Below, one piece after another: positions 1-8,932 of a stretch of DNA of 40,605 nt. Both the position numbers and the translations under genes were made by a program. Position 1 is the stretch's first letter. Each line of letters starts with the position of its first letter. The stretch comes from Anaerolineae bacterium (lineage in GTDB: Bacteria > Chloroflexota > Anaerolineae > Anaerolineales > Villigracilaceae): contig JABGQT010000039.1 in the NCBI GenBank assembly GCA_018648685.1, positions 1 to 40,605 on the forward strand, read 5' to 3'. Under the pieces are notes generated by a model. That model saw only the letters and a program-made list of their open reading frames with translations, was not told where the DNA came from and did not search any database.

Positions 1-1048
1 GAGAGCGGAGCGTTAATCCCTCTTGAGAACAGGTACGCAGGCAGACGCCGCACCCCAAACAAAGTTCTTCATCCACTTTTGCTTTTTTCATTTTGGGATT
101 ATGCGGATTGTTGGTAGAGACAAGGGTCATCGCTTCGACAGGACAGGCGGTAACACATTTCCCACAGCCATTGCAGACATTCTCATCGGCCTCGGGCAGG
201 AAGTTGGTGGTGTGGACGGGATTGAGTATGCCAAAATCACGGGCGGCGATCATGGCCTCGCAACAGCATCCACAACAATTACAGATAAAGTTGACGTGCT
301 CACGAACATTCTCACCGAATTGGATAAGATTTTCTTCATAAGCCTGTTGGAGCAAGTCCATACCTTCGCTGACATCAATAAGACGGGCATAACCGTGGCG
401 CGTGAGGGCGGCGGCAGAATTGTTGAAGGTCATGCAGATATTCATGGGGGCATCGCAGCTGCGGCCGACATGCTCCATTTTGTGGCGGCAATAGCAGACG
501 CCGACGCCACGATGCGTGGCGGTCTGGATGACTTCGCTGGCACGTTCATAATCGAGGACGTGCAGGGCATTTTCGGAAGTAAGTACCGGTTCATTGACAA
601 AGACACGCCCCAATTGGGTTTCGCCGCGCACGAAAAGCTCACAGATAAAATCTTCTTCGACGTTGAGATATTGATAAAAGAGTTCACCGAGTACTTTTTG
701 GTCTACATCGCCGCGCAGGCGCATCATGGAGAATTCAAAAAAGCCAGCCATCGGCGGCGGGAGAACGTAGGTGATTTTTCCATTTGCGATGATATCGACC
801 AGAATGGCACGACTGGCAAGTTCATCCAATACTTTTTGGCTTTCAGGCAAAGTCATTTTCCAGATGCGGCTGGCTTTTTTTGCATCAAAGGGTTTGATCG
901 GCAGCAAGGAGACCAAGTCCGCTTCGCGTTCAGTGAAGAGTATCTTTAGAATTTTGTTGAGGGTTTCGGATTGGGGTGCGCCTTGCGGAAAATAGTTCAA
1001 ACGATCAACTAACTCAGTGTAGCCAGACTTAAGACTATCGTGTGCCAT
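1..1048 (-). CDS. 4Fe-4S dicluster ferredoxin-type protein (partial, C-terminus off the left edge)
   Basis: Reading the minus strand from the ATG at 1048-1046 gives 349 codons with no stop before the window edge, so the gene is 3'-truncated here. A ribosome-binding site, GGAAGG, lies just upstream of the ATG. The N-terminal half (about residues 1-170) looks like a winged-helix/MarR-like region followed by an unassigned domain. Next come a Cys cluster CYCRHK, a CCGCCC cluster, and a classical ferredoxin pair: CNGCGKCVTACP and then CLGCGVCLRTC near the edge. The two CxxCxxC motifs indicate two [4Fe-4S] clusters, so an electron-transfer or redox-sensing role is likely; the partner is unknown. 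This architecture is common as an uncharacterised ferredoxin family in anaerobes. The open frames on the opposite strand over 23-949 are antisense shadows: they show no domain, whereas the minus frame shows ferredoxin motifs. Confidence 0.88.
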   Translation of the reverse strand, partial: MAHDSLKSGYTELVDRLNYFPQGAPQSETLNKILKILFTEREADLVSLLPIKPFDAKKASRIWKMTLPESQKVLDELASRAILVDIIANGKITYVLPPPMAGFFEFSMMRLRGDVDQKVLGELFYQYLNVEEDFICELFVRGETQLGRVFVNEPVLTSENALHVLDYERASEVIQTATHRGVGVCYCRHKMEHVGRSCDAPMNICMTFNNSAAALTRHGYARLIDVSEGMDLLQQAYEENLIQFGENVREHVNFICNCCGCCCEAMIAARDFGILNPVHTTNFLPEADENVCNGCGKCVTACPVEAMTLVSTNNPHNPKMKKAKVDEELCLGCGVCLRTCSQEGLTLRS

Positions 1049-1192
1049 ATGAGCCTTCCTTTCACCTATTTGTGGATGATATATTTAAACTATAGAGAAA
1101 AAAGTTTTGGAATGCAATATTTTTCCATCCTATTCTGGGTATGGTGTTTGTCCTGCTTCACTCAACTTTGAAAAAGAAGATAAAATATCCCC

Positions 1193-2068
1193 ATGCGCTA
1201 TCACGGTATGGTCATCCGCCCGCCAAGCGAGGCAAAAAGTTATATTCAACAGATTACCTATGGGTGCTCTCACAATCGCTGCACCTTTTGCGGCACATAT
1301 CTGGACAAGCCTTTCCGCCTCCGTGATCTTGATGAAATTCTTGAAGATATTTCCCTCGCCAAAGAAATGCGACCAAACACTCGGCGCGTCTTTCTCGCTG
1401 ATGGGGATGCCTTGGTTTTATCAACAGATCGTTTAATAAAAATTCTCGATGAATTGCAATTAAGCTTTCCCCATCTTGAGCGTGTTGGTATATATTCGAA
1501 TGCCCGTGACCTTTTACGAAAAACGCCTGATGAGTTGAAAATTCTTCGTGAGAAAGGTTTAGGGATTGTCTATATAGGATTAGAGAGTGGCAGTGACAAA
1601 ATCCTTGAACGCATAGAAAAAGGCGCCACAGCAAACGAGATGATCGAGGCCGCACAAAAAGCCAAAGACGCTGGGATCAAACTCTCTGTGATCGGCATTC
1701 TGGGACTTGGCGGCTCCGCTCTTTTAATTGAACATGCTACTGAAACCGGATGCGTGGTCTCTGAGATGAACCCTGATTATTTCTCGATGTTGACATTGAT
1801 GCTTGTCCCTGGCACTAAACTCCATGCTCAATGGGAAGCGGGAGAATTCGAGTTACTAAGCCCCGAAGCTATGCTCGCAGAGTTGCGTCAGGTAATTGAA
1901 AAGCTGGAGCTAAGAGATCCTTGTATTTTCCGCACCAATCACGCATCGAACTATCTGCCGCTAAAAGGAAGGTTTCCTCAAGATAAAGAACGTCTGCTCA
2001 CAGTGCTAGATTCCGCGCTGAATCGCGGGCGGGATGCCTTTAGGCCAGAGGGTTGGCGGGCGCTATAA
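1193..2068 (+). CDS. Radical SAM protein (Cx4Cx2C variant)
   Basis: A 291-residue protein. The radical SAM cluster motif near residue 25 reads CSHNRCTFC, that is Cx4Cx2C rather than the usual Cx3Cx2C; I recall this spacing from an uncharacterised radical SAM subgroup. Further hallmarks of the fold follow: RVFLADGDAL (strand 2), YIGLESGSDKIL (the GxESG motif), and a GILGLGG segment. The protein should bind a [4Fe-4S] cluster and cleave S-adenosylmethionine; the substrate is unknown. The C-terminal part is short and has no extra Cys-rich SPASM domain. It is transcribed divergently from the ferredoxin-type gene ending at 1048, and the two share a 144-base intergenic region. The start ATG at 1193 follows a purine-rich AAGAAGAT stretch. 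Confidence 0.9.
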   Translation: MRYHGMVIRPPSEAKSYIQQITYGCSHNRCTFCGTYLDKPFRLRDLDEILEDISLAKEMRPNTRRVFLADGDALVLSTDRLIKILDELQLSFPHLERVGIYSNARDLLRKTPDELKILREKGLGIVYIGLESGSDKILERIEKGATANEMIEAAQKAKDAGIKLSVIGILGLGGSALLIEHATETGCVVSEMNPDYFSMLTLMLVPGTKLHAQWEAGEFELLSPEAMLAELRQVIEKLELRDPCIFRTNHASNYLPLKGRFPQDKERLLTVLDSALNRGRDAFRPEGWRAL

Positions 2069-2095
2069 ATAAAGAATATCAGCTATTTCGAACTT

Positions 2096-3148
2096 TTATT
2101 CGCGCAATACAATATGCTCAAACTCCGTGTGCATGTTAAAGGCACAACCACTTTTTCTAGTACCCTCGAAATCCACGCTGCCGCTAAGCGTATCGTCTGC
2201 ATTGTAATGAGTTAGCATCGTTCCTTTTTCTCCGTACCACCAAACTGACCGAATATATAAGCCAGCGGATGGCGGAACACGCCCTTCGAGCTTAAATGGC
2301 GTCAAATCGCCTCTATAATTATCTTCAAGGTTTCGGGGCAGGGTGAGTAACGCGTATTTTTTGTGAATACCTCGGAGCCTGATATCGATTCTGTCGTCGT
2401 GCACTGAAACTTCGACATCTATGCCCTCTTCCCGCCCCTCCTCGTTGCATCCTGAATATGAGATGCTGAAGCTGGGATCCTGCTCCGGGTTGGCAATGGG
2501 CAATTCAAAATCGGGAGCGTCCACGGGCGGGCTATCAGGTACTTCTTCTAATTCTTCATCCTGAGCCAAAGCGGGTGAAGCATCGCCATAGCCGACCAAT
2601 TCAACCGCATCAATCTCATTCCAGGGCAGGTTAAGTTGGGATTGGTCTATTGTGATTTTTACACCTGTGGCTTGATAATCTGCCTCCTGCACTGAAATGG
2701 ACAGGATATATGGGCAATCGGTCATTTTGGGTTGGGCACTATAGACCTCGTGATAGCTCCCCTGCGTATCAAAGATTTCCACGCGCACAACCTGTGTGGG
2801 AGTGTGCGATTCGTAGATGTTGATCTCGGTTGGAGTCACCGGTGTATCATAACGAAGTTCCAACCATTCCGTCGTGAAATTTCCTTCAGAAGCCCAGGCC
2901 GTTGGCGTGTCACCACATTCGAGAGTATCAGGCGCGCCTGTGGCTTGCTGTGCTGCCCAATCAGGGTTTCCATATTCGGAACTTGCAGATGCATTGCTGG
3001 CCCATTGACTGATGATGTTTCCCATCACTGCCCCTTCCGATTTCTCTGGTTTATCTCCTCCTAATATTTTATTAAAGAAAGAACAAGACAAGGTAGCTAA
3101 AACCAAAACGAACAGGATAAAATAAAAGGGGAAATTTTTCTTTAACAT
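2096..3148 (-). CDS. Hypothetical lipoprotein with discoidin-like beta-sandwich region
   Basis: A 350-residue protein. The open frame extends upstream to 3280, but the ATG at 3148 is preceded by AGGAGG at ideal spacing and opens directly into a lipoprotein signal peptide (KK, hydrophobic core, lipobox LATLSC around residue 22), so I place the start here. The segment from about residue 45 to 185 contains ASASSEYG, WAAQQATGAPDT and TEWLELRYD. These resemble the discoidin/F5-8-type sugar-binding-like domains seen in surface proteins, where asparagine/aspartate loops bind ligands. An acidic Pro-rich linker follows, and the C-terminal 120 residues match nothing I recognise. The likely location is the outer face of the cytoplasmic membrane. 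It is divergent from the anchored protein at 3375. Function unknown. Confidence 0.82.
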   Translation of the reverse strand: MLKKNFPFYFILFVLVLATLSCSFFNKILGGDKPEKSEGAVMGNIISQWASNASASSEYGNPDWAAQQATGAPDTLECGDTPTAWASEGNFTTEWLELRYDTPVTPTEINIYESHTPTQVVRVEIFDTQGSYHEVYSAQPKMTDCPYILSISVQEADYQATGVKITIDQSQLNLPWNEIDAVELVGYGDASPALAQDEELEEVPDSPPVDAPDFELPIANPEQDPSFSISYSGCNEEGREEGIDVEVSVHDDRIDIRLRGIHKKYALLTLPRNLEDNYRGDLTPFKLEGRVPPSAGLYIRSVWWYGEKGTMLTHYNADDTLSGSVDFEGTRKSGCAFNMHTEFEHIVLRE

Positions 3149-3374
3149 TTTGCCTCCTCCTGATTCTGTATTCGGTGTTGAACTATTATTGCATAAAATT
3201 GACGCTATGAGCAAATATTCCCCAAGTAAAAGAGCACTTCTTAGCGATGTCAAATCCAGAAATATTCTGGATAATCCCAAAAGCGTTTTAGAAATACCCA
3301 GTTAAGAAAATGTTGATTATAATAATGAGGGCAATGCGGAATAATTTCTAAGAGAAATGTATAGGAAGGAAAAT

Positions 3375-4283
3375 ATGTCCGAAGAAACCCCTCCAAAGAA
3401 AGAAGAAGTCACTTCTAAGAAAAATACGCTTCACCCAGCCATCATTGCGGCAATTATTGGCTTGATCGGCACACTCATCACAACCTTTTTGAATAGCCCT
3501 GTCCTGCTAGCTCTAGTTCAGCGTTCAACAGAAGCGCCTACAACGGCAACAGCGACATTAACTCTTGCCACGTCTACTATTGCAGCGATAGAGGCTGCTA
3601 CTGCTACCTCAACGCCTGACCCCCCTGTCTCTATCCCAACAGAAACGGAGACAGCTATTTTGGTGCCAACGGAAGTCGAATCCCTGCCACTATTCGAATG
3701 CGTGGATCAGTGGGAGATTTTCTCGCCTGAACCACTCTCCCCAATCACCCCCGAAGGCTATGGAAATTGCAATAATGCCTATATTGACGAACTTGGCATT
3801 GCGGCATCCGAAGAGGGTTTATCATTTGGTCTGGCTTCTTTCAAAGAAACAGGGGTTTATGGACTTTCAACAGAACTACCACGCAACGCAACTATCGAAC
3901 TTACCATACTTGTTTCGGAGTTGATTTCAAGCGAGTTCTGGATAGGCTTTTCTGAGAGTGCTGACCCTCAAGTGGATTCTGTAGTCTATGCCTTGGCAGC
4001 TGATTCTGGAGATGTCAAGGTTTATTCTGGGTCAACATCTTCACCAAAGAGTACCTATCCCTGGGTGAATTTAGCTGAAAATATTGAGTGGCTTGAGGGA
4101 ACACCACGGCAATATATCATGCTGATCGAGTTAGAAGGGAATAAGGTCAATATGACGATGAACGAAATCAAATTCACAACCGAAATTTCATCATCTACAA
4201 AACGGCTTTTCCTTGGCTATCGCACAAAGCCCGCTAGTGTCTCCTCATATCTTGACATTGAACTCTCAGGGATTTTAGAGTAA
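3375..4283 (+). CDS. Hypothetical membrane-anchored extracytoplasmic protein
   Basis: A 302-residue protein. An in-frame ATG exists at 3357, but AGGAAGG lies just upstream of the ATG at 3375, which I take as the start. A short charged cytoplasmic tail (MSEETPPKKEE) is followed by one membrane helix at about residues 22-45. A Thr/Ala/Pro-rich linker (about 48-95), typical of a wall- or surface-spanning stalk, comes next. The C-terminal ectodomain (about 105-302) is rich in predicted beta strands and has two Cys near its start that could form a disulfide; I recognise no family. It is divergent from the lipoprotein gene at 2096-3148, so the two may be surface proteins expressed together. Function unknown. 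Confidence 0.8.
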   Translation: MSEETPPKKEEVTSKKNTLHPAIIAAIIGLIGTLITTFLNSPVLLALVQRSTEAPTTATATLTLATSTIAAIEAATATSTPDPPVSIPTETETAILVPTEVESLPLFECVDQWEIFSPEPLSPITPEGYGNCNNAYIDELGIAASEEGLSFGLASFKETGVYGLSTELPRNATIELTILVSELISSEFWIGFSESADPQVDSVVYALAADSGDVKVYSGSTSSPKSTYPWVNLAENIEWLEGTPRQYIMLIELEGNKVNMTMNEIKFTTEISSSTKRLFLGYRTKPASVSSYLDIELSGILE

Positions 4284-4346
4284 AGGTCCTTTTTGCGTGA
4301 ATTACTCCTTAATTTCACATCAGGTACAGTCATTTGAAATTTAAAT

Positions 4347-4712
4347 TCAATCTGACTTCTGCCCCCAAGCTCTGGCTAAAGCATTAACGCCAGCAATAAT
4401 AATAAAGCCAGGCCAAACACGTCCCCAATCCCAATTAAATAAAAAGATTGCAGCTACAAATAAAGGAAATAGAGAACCTGTAACTGCTTGCACCGATTCT
4501 TCTGTTATTTTTCCTACTTCGATGGATGTTCTGATTGCTCGATTCCATGCGGTGAAAACAGGAATTAGGATAAATAATGCCCACCAATTATGAATATGAA
4601 AACCGCCATATTGCATCACAAGAAATATGACGCCAACAGCTATCAGTATTAAGCCAGTTGTCATGCCATCGTCTTTTCTTTTATTGGGATTCGTTTTTTC
4701 TTCAGTATTCAT
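4347..4712 (-). CDS. Small membrane protein, LiaF/DUF5668-like
   Basis: A 121-residue protein with a charged N-terminal tail and about four short hydrophobic helices: TGLILIAVGVIFLVMQYGG, an Ile/Leu/Pro-rich second helix after NWWALF, one near residues 82-95, and a final one around GFIIIAGVNALA. The G-hhhhGhhFLh plus NWWALFILIPV pattern is that of the transmembrane portion of LiaF-like/DUF5668 proteins, which sit in envelope-stress gene sets. The globular C-terminal domain of full LiaF is absent. A GGAGAAAG ribosome-binding site precedes the ATG. A TATACT sequence about 30 bases upstream could be a -10 box. It is convergent with the gene ending at 4283. Precise role unknown. Confidence 0.8.
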   Translation of the reverse strand: MNTEEKTNPNKRKDDGMTTGLILIAVGVIFLVMQYGGFHIHNWWALFILIPVFTAWNRAIRTSIEVGKITEESVQAVTGSLFPLFVAAIFLFNWDWGRVWPGFIIIAGVNALARAWGQKSD

Positions 4713-4895
4713 TCTTCTTTCTCCTTATGATACGGATAAAAGTATACAGGCCTATCACTAATCACTCCCCTTGCTTTTCCACATAAACTGAACTCCGATT
4801 ATTATACTTTGTCGAAGGCTAAAAGAAAATTAGGGACCTGCATTTTATACGCTCGTAATGTTTAGATTTGCCCTGTGCCTATCTAGCATATACCA

Positions 4896-6437
4896 TCAGG
4901 AGTTTCTAATCGGTTTAGTATCTACGGCAGAGAAAGGTTGTGCTATCAGTATCGGAGCTGACTTATGATTTTTATCTTGAGTTGGAATAACAACTTCACT
5001 GCCATCCCTGTATGCTGTGTATCCTGGAGACATAATTTCTACACCCGCCTCATTAAACTGATCCTGGATATTCTGGTGTAATTCTGAGTAGATAACTGCC
5101 ATCCGTTCGGGGGCATGTGTATAGGTGTTCAACTCATAGCTGACATAATAGTCACCCAGAGAGGTTTGAAGCACAAATGGTTTTTGATCACTCAGAATAC
5201 CGTGAGTCGCAAGAGCTGCCTGAATCAGCAGATTATGAACTTTGCGCCAAGGGACATCGTAACCAATCGTCACAGTGGTATTCAGGATCAGACCTTCTTT
5301 CAGCATGGGGGCGTTGTAATTGATGATTTCATTATTTAGCACCATCCCATTTGGAATAGTAACAACCACATTCTTGATCGTACGAATGCGCGTTACCAGC
5401 AGAGTCCGTTCCAGCACATCGCCGACTGTCTGACCAATTTTTACGCGGTCACCGATACGCAATCCACGGGTGTAGGTTAGTACGATCCCGGAGACAATAT
5501 TGGTCACCAAAGAAGTAGACCCCAGCGATAGCAGGAAACCAACAAAGATAGTTATCCCACGGAACACCGGTGAATCAGATCCAGGCAGAAATGGATATGC
5601 AGCAACAAGCGCAAAAGTGACAATGATGAAGCGCAACAATTGGAAGGTAGGCTCTGCCAGCTCTTGATGTAAGCCGACGATCTTTATTTTTTTGGAATGT
5701 ATACCCTCATGAAAAAACCGCAACAATTTTAATAAGTAGTGTGTCACGATTACGATGAAAATCAGGGTAAATAAGTTAGGAAGATACCCAAGTACGGTTT
5801 CACCTGCGCCTACAAGCATTTCTCCGAAGATCTCAATCAGGTTTGAGGCTATTTCTTGAGTGCCAGGAAAAATTGACAGGGCGAAAATCAACCCAGTCAA
5901 CCCTAGTAGAATATTTAGCCCAATTTGCGAATAGCGTGCCAGGGAAATCAACCCGTCTGTAATTTGATCAGGGGTAATCAGTTCCAGGCTTTTAAAGCGA
6001 AGCATACGAAAACGGGTATGACGCCACTTTTCTAATAATCGATACAGTCTTGGGAAAAAGTCATTAACGAGATCGATTACTTGGAAAACAAAAAAGATGC
6101 TGAGTGCCAACACCAAATTGTCCAGCAGTCCGCTCATAAGTGTTTGTGTCAACTCAAAATCCACAAAGTTCTGGATGTAGTTTTTCCAAATCAAGTGAAT
6201 CGGTTGGATGCCAAGGACAACTGTCAGGAGCAGACCGAGCCCGATCAAAATAGATGCGAATATCAGTTTTCGCAAAAAACTGACCGCTTTTTTACCTGCA
6301 CGAGGTCTCAATTTCTGAAAAACAGGCAGATTATAAAGATGAGTGGTCCTGACGAAGTAAATTGTCGGAACTGTGAAAAGGTGGGCCGTAGTCCAACTAA
6401 AGAGCAATACAAGGATACTAAACAGGAAAATAAGCAT
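4896..6437 (-). CDS. MscS-family mechanosensitive ion channel
   Basis: A 513-residue integral membrane protein. The N-terminal 270 residues contain several hydrophobic helices. The MscS core follows at about residues 290-400: a Gly/Ser-rich pore-lining helix (GFLLSLGSTSLVTNIVSG), then the beta domain with RIGDRVKIGQTVGDV, RIRTIKNVVVTIPNG and NNEIINY, which are hallmark positions of MscS channels. The family opens when membrane tension rises and releases solutes during hypo-osmotic shock. At 513 residues it is longer than E. coli MscS (286), so it carries extra N-terminal membrane helices. A clear ribosome-binding site, GAAGGAG, lies upstream of the ATG. It appears monocistronic, with 183 bases to the next gene downstream and about 200 upstream. 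Confidence 0.93.
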   Translation of the reverse strand: MLIFLFSILVLLFSWTTAHLFTVPTIYFVRTTHLYNLPVFQKLRPRAGKKAVSFLRKLIFASILIGLGLLLTVVLGIQPIHLIWKNYIQNFVDFELTQTLMSGLLDNLVLALSIFFVFQVIDLVNDFFPRLYRLLEKWRHTRFRMLRFKSLELITPDQITDGLISLARYSQIGLNILLGLTGLIFALSIFPGTQEIASNLIEIFGEMLVGAGETVLGYLPNLFTLIFIVIVTHYLLKLLRFFHEGIHSKKIKIVGLHQELAEPTFQLLRFIIVTFALVAAYPFLPGSDSPVFRGITIFVGFLLSLGSTSLVTNIVSGIVLTYTRGLRIGDRVKIGQTVGDVLERTLLVTRIRTIKNVVVTIPNGMVLNNEIINYNAPMLKEGLILNTTVTIGYDVPWRKVHNLLIQAALATHGILSDQKPFVLQTSLGDYYVSYELNTYTHAPERMAVIYSELHQNIQDQFNEAGVEIMSPGYTAYRDGSEVVIPTQDKNHKSAPILIAQPFSAVDTKPIRNS

Positions 6438-6641
6438 GAGCGTACTCCTTCTTTTTACGGGTTTTAGATGTTTTGGTGGGGGGGATTGTCGTCATCCCTG
6501 AATATCCAATTGGACCAGACAGGGACTGCCGCAGAAACAGGGTACTGGCTATCGTTTTTGATGTGTATGGGATAGTAGTACTACTTGTTCGTGTGTAATC
6601 CAAAAGACGAGAGGAGGTTCTCTCCTGGCAGTACATTTGGA
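6438..6641. other. Intergenic region upstream of the mechanosensitive channel
   Basis: About 200 bases between the acpS stop and the channel start, both minus strand. It includes a G-run (GGGGGGG near 6478) and a weak imperfect hairpin around 6612-6630 that could help end acpS transcription but lacks a clean T-tract. A short minus-strand open frame here shows no recognisable features and I do not call it a gene. Confidence 0.4.
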
Positions 6642-7028
6642 CTATAGAGCTTGATTATTGGATGATAGTACGACCATTGCGACGGCCATGCCCTCAGCGT
6701 GCGAGATGCTAATGTGCATTTCCTTCACCCCGAGCATTAGCAAAGTTTTCTCGGCCTCACCATTTGCCTGGAGATAAGGCGCGCCACTTTCTCTATTGAG
6801 AATTTCTATCTGCGTGAACCATACTTCCTGACGAATGCCTTTGCCAATGGCTTTCATGAAGGCTTCTTTTGCGGCGAATTTCCCCGCATAATGTTCAGCA
6901 GCATTCGCTATTTCTTCACAGCTTTTAATTTCATCAGGGGTGAATACTTTGCGCCTGAAAGCCTCACTCTTTACACTTTCGGCGATTTTTTCGATAGAAA
7001 CCAGATCAACACCAATCCCAATAATCAT
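6642..7028 (-). CDS. acpS: Holo-[acyl-carrier-protein] synthase
   Basis: A 128-residue protein of normal AcpS length. It transfers the 4'-phosphopantetheine arm of coenzyme A to the conserved serine of an acyl carrier protein. Diagnostic motifs are present: the N-terminal GIGVDLVSI (metal-binding Asp), the central KFAAKEAFMKAIG (catalytic Glu/Lys segment) and the C-terminal HISISHAEGMAVA. It lies one base downstream of the fatty acyl-AMP ligase gene and two genes after a dedicated ACP, so it may activate that ACP. Whether it is also the housekeeping AcpS cannot be told from this window. Confidence 0.95.
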   Translation of the reverse strand: MIIGIGVDLVSIEKIAESVKSEAFRRKVFTPDEIKSCEEIANAAEHYAGKFAAKEAFMKAIGKGIRQEVWFTQIEILNRESGAPYLQANGEAEKTLLMLGVKEMHISISHAEGMAVAMVVLSSNNQAL

Positions 7029-7029
7029 A

Positions 7030-8625
7030 TCAATATACCGGATACAGAATAGCTTCCTGTTCCTTTAGTTCGCCATTCAGATATTTCTCTTTCAAGCGGA
7101 TATGCTGAATCTTGCCGTTATAGGTTAGCGGAATACTGCGGGGCTTAAGGAGATAGCACCGTGCAGGGCGAAACCCCATATGGGTATGAAAACTTGAAAC
7201 CATCTGAATTGTCATTTCATGTAGTTCATTTTGTGATATTGTCTCCCCATTTCGGATTTCAGCGAAAACGACTACTTGCTCGCCCTCTATGCCTCCCTTA
7301 TCCACGCCGATGGCGGCAGAAAAGCGGATATCTGGCATGGCATCAATCACTTCTTCGATCTCTTGCGGAGAAATTGTTGCTCCAGCACGCTTTATGATGT
7401 TTTTCTTACGACTAACGATGTATAGATAGCCATCTTCATCAAGATAGCCAAGATCACCACTTAAGAAGTATCCATCTTTCCAGAAGAGCTTGGCGGTTTC
7501 TTCGGGATTGCAATAATAGCCCTGAGAATTGGCTTTGCTGCGGATGGCGATTTCGCCAATTTCGTTTGGGGGCAGAATCTGCCCATCTGAAACGATCAGC
7601 AAGTTGACATCTGGGAAGGGGACGCCGACGGAAACGTGTCCACGCGAATCGACACGTTTGGGCGTTTGAGATGTCCACATGCTAACACCCACGGTCGCTT
7701 CCGCTAATCCGTAAGCAGCAACCATCACATTTTTTAATCCAAAGGCTTCTTCAAACTTTTGCATCGTTGTCGCTCGAACTGGCTCAGCAGCATTAAGCGC
7801 CACACGCAAGCTAGATAGATCGTACTCATTCGGAGTTGCATGACGAAGACAAAGCCGATAGGCAAAATCAGGTGAGGCAGTATAAGTGGCTTTATGGCTT
7901 TGAATTGCATCCAGCCACGGATGAATATCCCGCAAATTAGTTGGTAACAAATGCGTTTCGGCAGCCAGATAAAAGGGAACCATCGTTTTCAAAATCAGTC
8001 CCATATCATGATAAACAGGCAGCCAGGAGACAAAAATCTCGTCAGAAGTAATTTCCATTCCGGCAATCATCTGACGAATATTGGTAAGCAAATTATTGTG
8101 AGTGAGCATCACGCCTTTCGGATTGCCCGTGCTGCCAGAGGTATATTGTAAAAAGGAAATATCATCTGGGTTGATCTCCGGGAAAGTAGCATTCGGTGAT
8201 GTGCCAATACTATTTTCTACGGTAATTAAGGTGATATTGCGTTTTTCAGCAAGCTGAGAAAAGTGAGAAAATCGCTCAGCAGGCAAATTGGAGGGCGCTA
8301 CAATTATTTTTGCTTCACATAAATTTGCTAATGAAAAAATACGCTCTGCGCCTGCTTCAGGAAAAACAGGCACAGCAATTCCACCCGCCCGTTGAATGCC
8401 ATAAAAAGCAGAAAAAAACTCAATGCTATTAGGCAAGGCAAGCAAGACTCTTTCTCCACGCCTTATGCCCTGTGCCAATAGATATGAGGCAAAACGATTT
8501 ATATCTTGCCAGAGTTTTGCAAAACTAAGAGCTTGTCCGTTAAAGGTAAACGCAACTTTCTCCGCAGAATTTTCTGCGCGAAAAGCCAGCATTTCAATTA
8601 GGGTAGTGAACTGTTCAGGATTCAT
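7030..8625 (-). CDS. Fatty acyl-AMP ligase / acyl-ACP ligase (ANL superfamily)
   Basis: A 531-residue adenylate-forming enzyme. The P-loop-like A3 motif is at residues 161-176 (YTSGSTGNPKGVMLTH), preceded by SFLQ as in fatty acyl-AMP ligases. YGLAEATVG (about 303-311) is the adenine-binding region. SGDLGYLDEDGYLYI with the hinge SRKK follows at about 405-425, and the catalytic lysine motif NGKIQ is near 505. It should activate a fatty acid with ATP to an acyl-adenylate and load it onto the ACP encoded just upstream. The first 11 bases overlap the ACP gene, indicating translational coupling. An acyl-CoA ligase function is the alternative; the adjacent ACP and AcpS favour ACP as acceptor. Confidence 0.9.
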   Translation of the reverse strand: MNPEQFTTLIEMLAFRAENSAEKVAFTFNGQALSFAKLWQDINRFASYLLAQGIRRGERVLLALPNSIEFFSAFYGIQRAGGIAVPVFPEAGAERIFSLANLCEAKIIVAPSNLPAERFSHFSQLAEKRNITLITVENSIGTSPNATFPEINPDDISFLQYTSGSTGNPKGVMLTHNNLLTNIRQMIAGMEITSDEIFVSWLPVYHDMGLILKTMVPFYLAAETHLLPTNLRDIHPWLDAIQSHKATYTASPDFAYRLCLRHATPNEYDLSSLRVALNAAEPVRATTMQKFEEAFGLKNVMVAAYGLAEATVGVSMWTSQTPKRVDSRGHVSVGVPFPDVNLLIVSDGQILPPNEIGEIAIRSKANSQGYYCNPEETAKLFWKDGYFLSGDLGYLDEDGYLYIVSRKKNIIKRAGATISPQEIEEVIDAMPDIRFSAAIGVDKGGIEGEQVVVFAEIRNGETISQNELHEMTIQMVSSFHTHMGFRPARCYLLKPRSIPLTYNGKIQHIRLKEKYLNGELKEQEAILYPVY

Positions 8626-8854
8626 TCAGGTGATTTTGAACTAGGGAAAATAAGTCAGCAGGGGTATAGATACGCGCAATTTCAGATTCTTTGATAAAAA
8701 TATTGTATTTTTCTTCGACAGCAGCAACCAAATTAGCCACATCGGCCGATTCGGCACCCAAGTCTTCTACAAGACGATCATTATTTTTCACGTCTCGTTT
8801 ACCAAGTTGTACTTCAACCATTTTCTTTATTTCTTCCTGTGTAGCAAAAGACAT
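8615..8854 (-). CDS. Acyl carrier protein
   Basis: A 79-residue acidic helical protein of ACP size. The phosphopantetheine attachment site is DLGAESADVANLV, with the modifiable serine in GAES, where the usual motif is DSL; the residue after Ser is Ala rather than Leu. It is the first gene of a three-gene minus-strand operon with the fatty acyl-AMP ligase and acpS, so it is probably a dedicated carrier for this pathway rather than the housekeeping fatty-acid ACP. AGGAAGG is found upstream of the ATG. The promoter region is shared with the divergent FHA-ABC transporter. Confidence 0.92.
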   Translation of the reverse strand: MSFATQEEIKKMVEVQLGKRDVKNNDRLVEDLGAESADVANLVAAVEEKYNIFIKESEIARIYTPADLFSLVQNHLNES

Positions 8855-8893
8855 AAAACCTTCCTGATTTGTTTTTAGACCAATTTTATCTTG

Positions 8894-8899
8894 TATAAT
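8894..8899 (+). promoter_or_regulatory. Candidate -10 box for the FHA-ABC transporter
   Basis: A perfect TATAAT hexamer lies 34 bases before the chosen ATG at 8933, in the 78-base gap between divergent genes. No good -35 match is seen 16-18 bases upstream, so this rests on the -10 alone. Confidence 0.4.
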
Positions 8900-8932
8900 A
8901 CTATATCACTATTCAGTCACCTGCGAGGTTCC

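Noticed and set aside
23..949. Long plus-strand open frame at the left edge
   Set aside because: Antisense to a minus-strand gene with clear ferredoxin motifs; the plus product shows no recognisable domain.
6612..6630. Hairpin downstream of acpS as an intrinsic terminator
   Set aside because: The stem is only about 5 pairs with no following T-tract on the minus strand.
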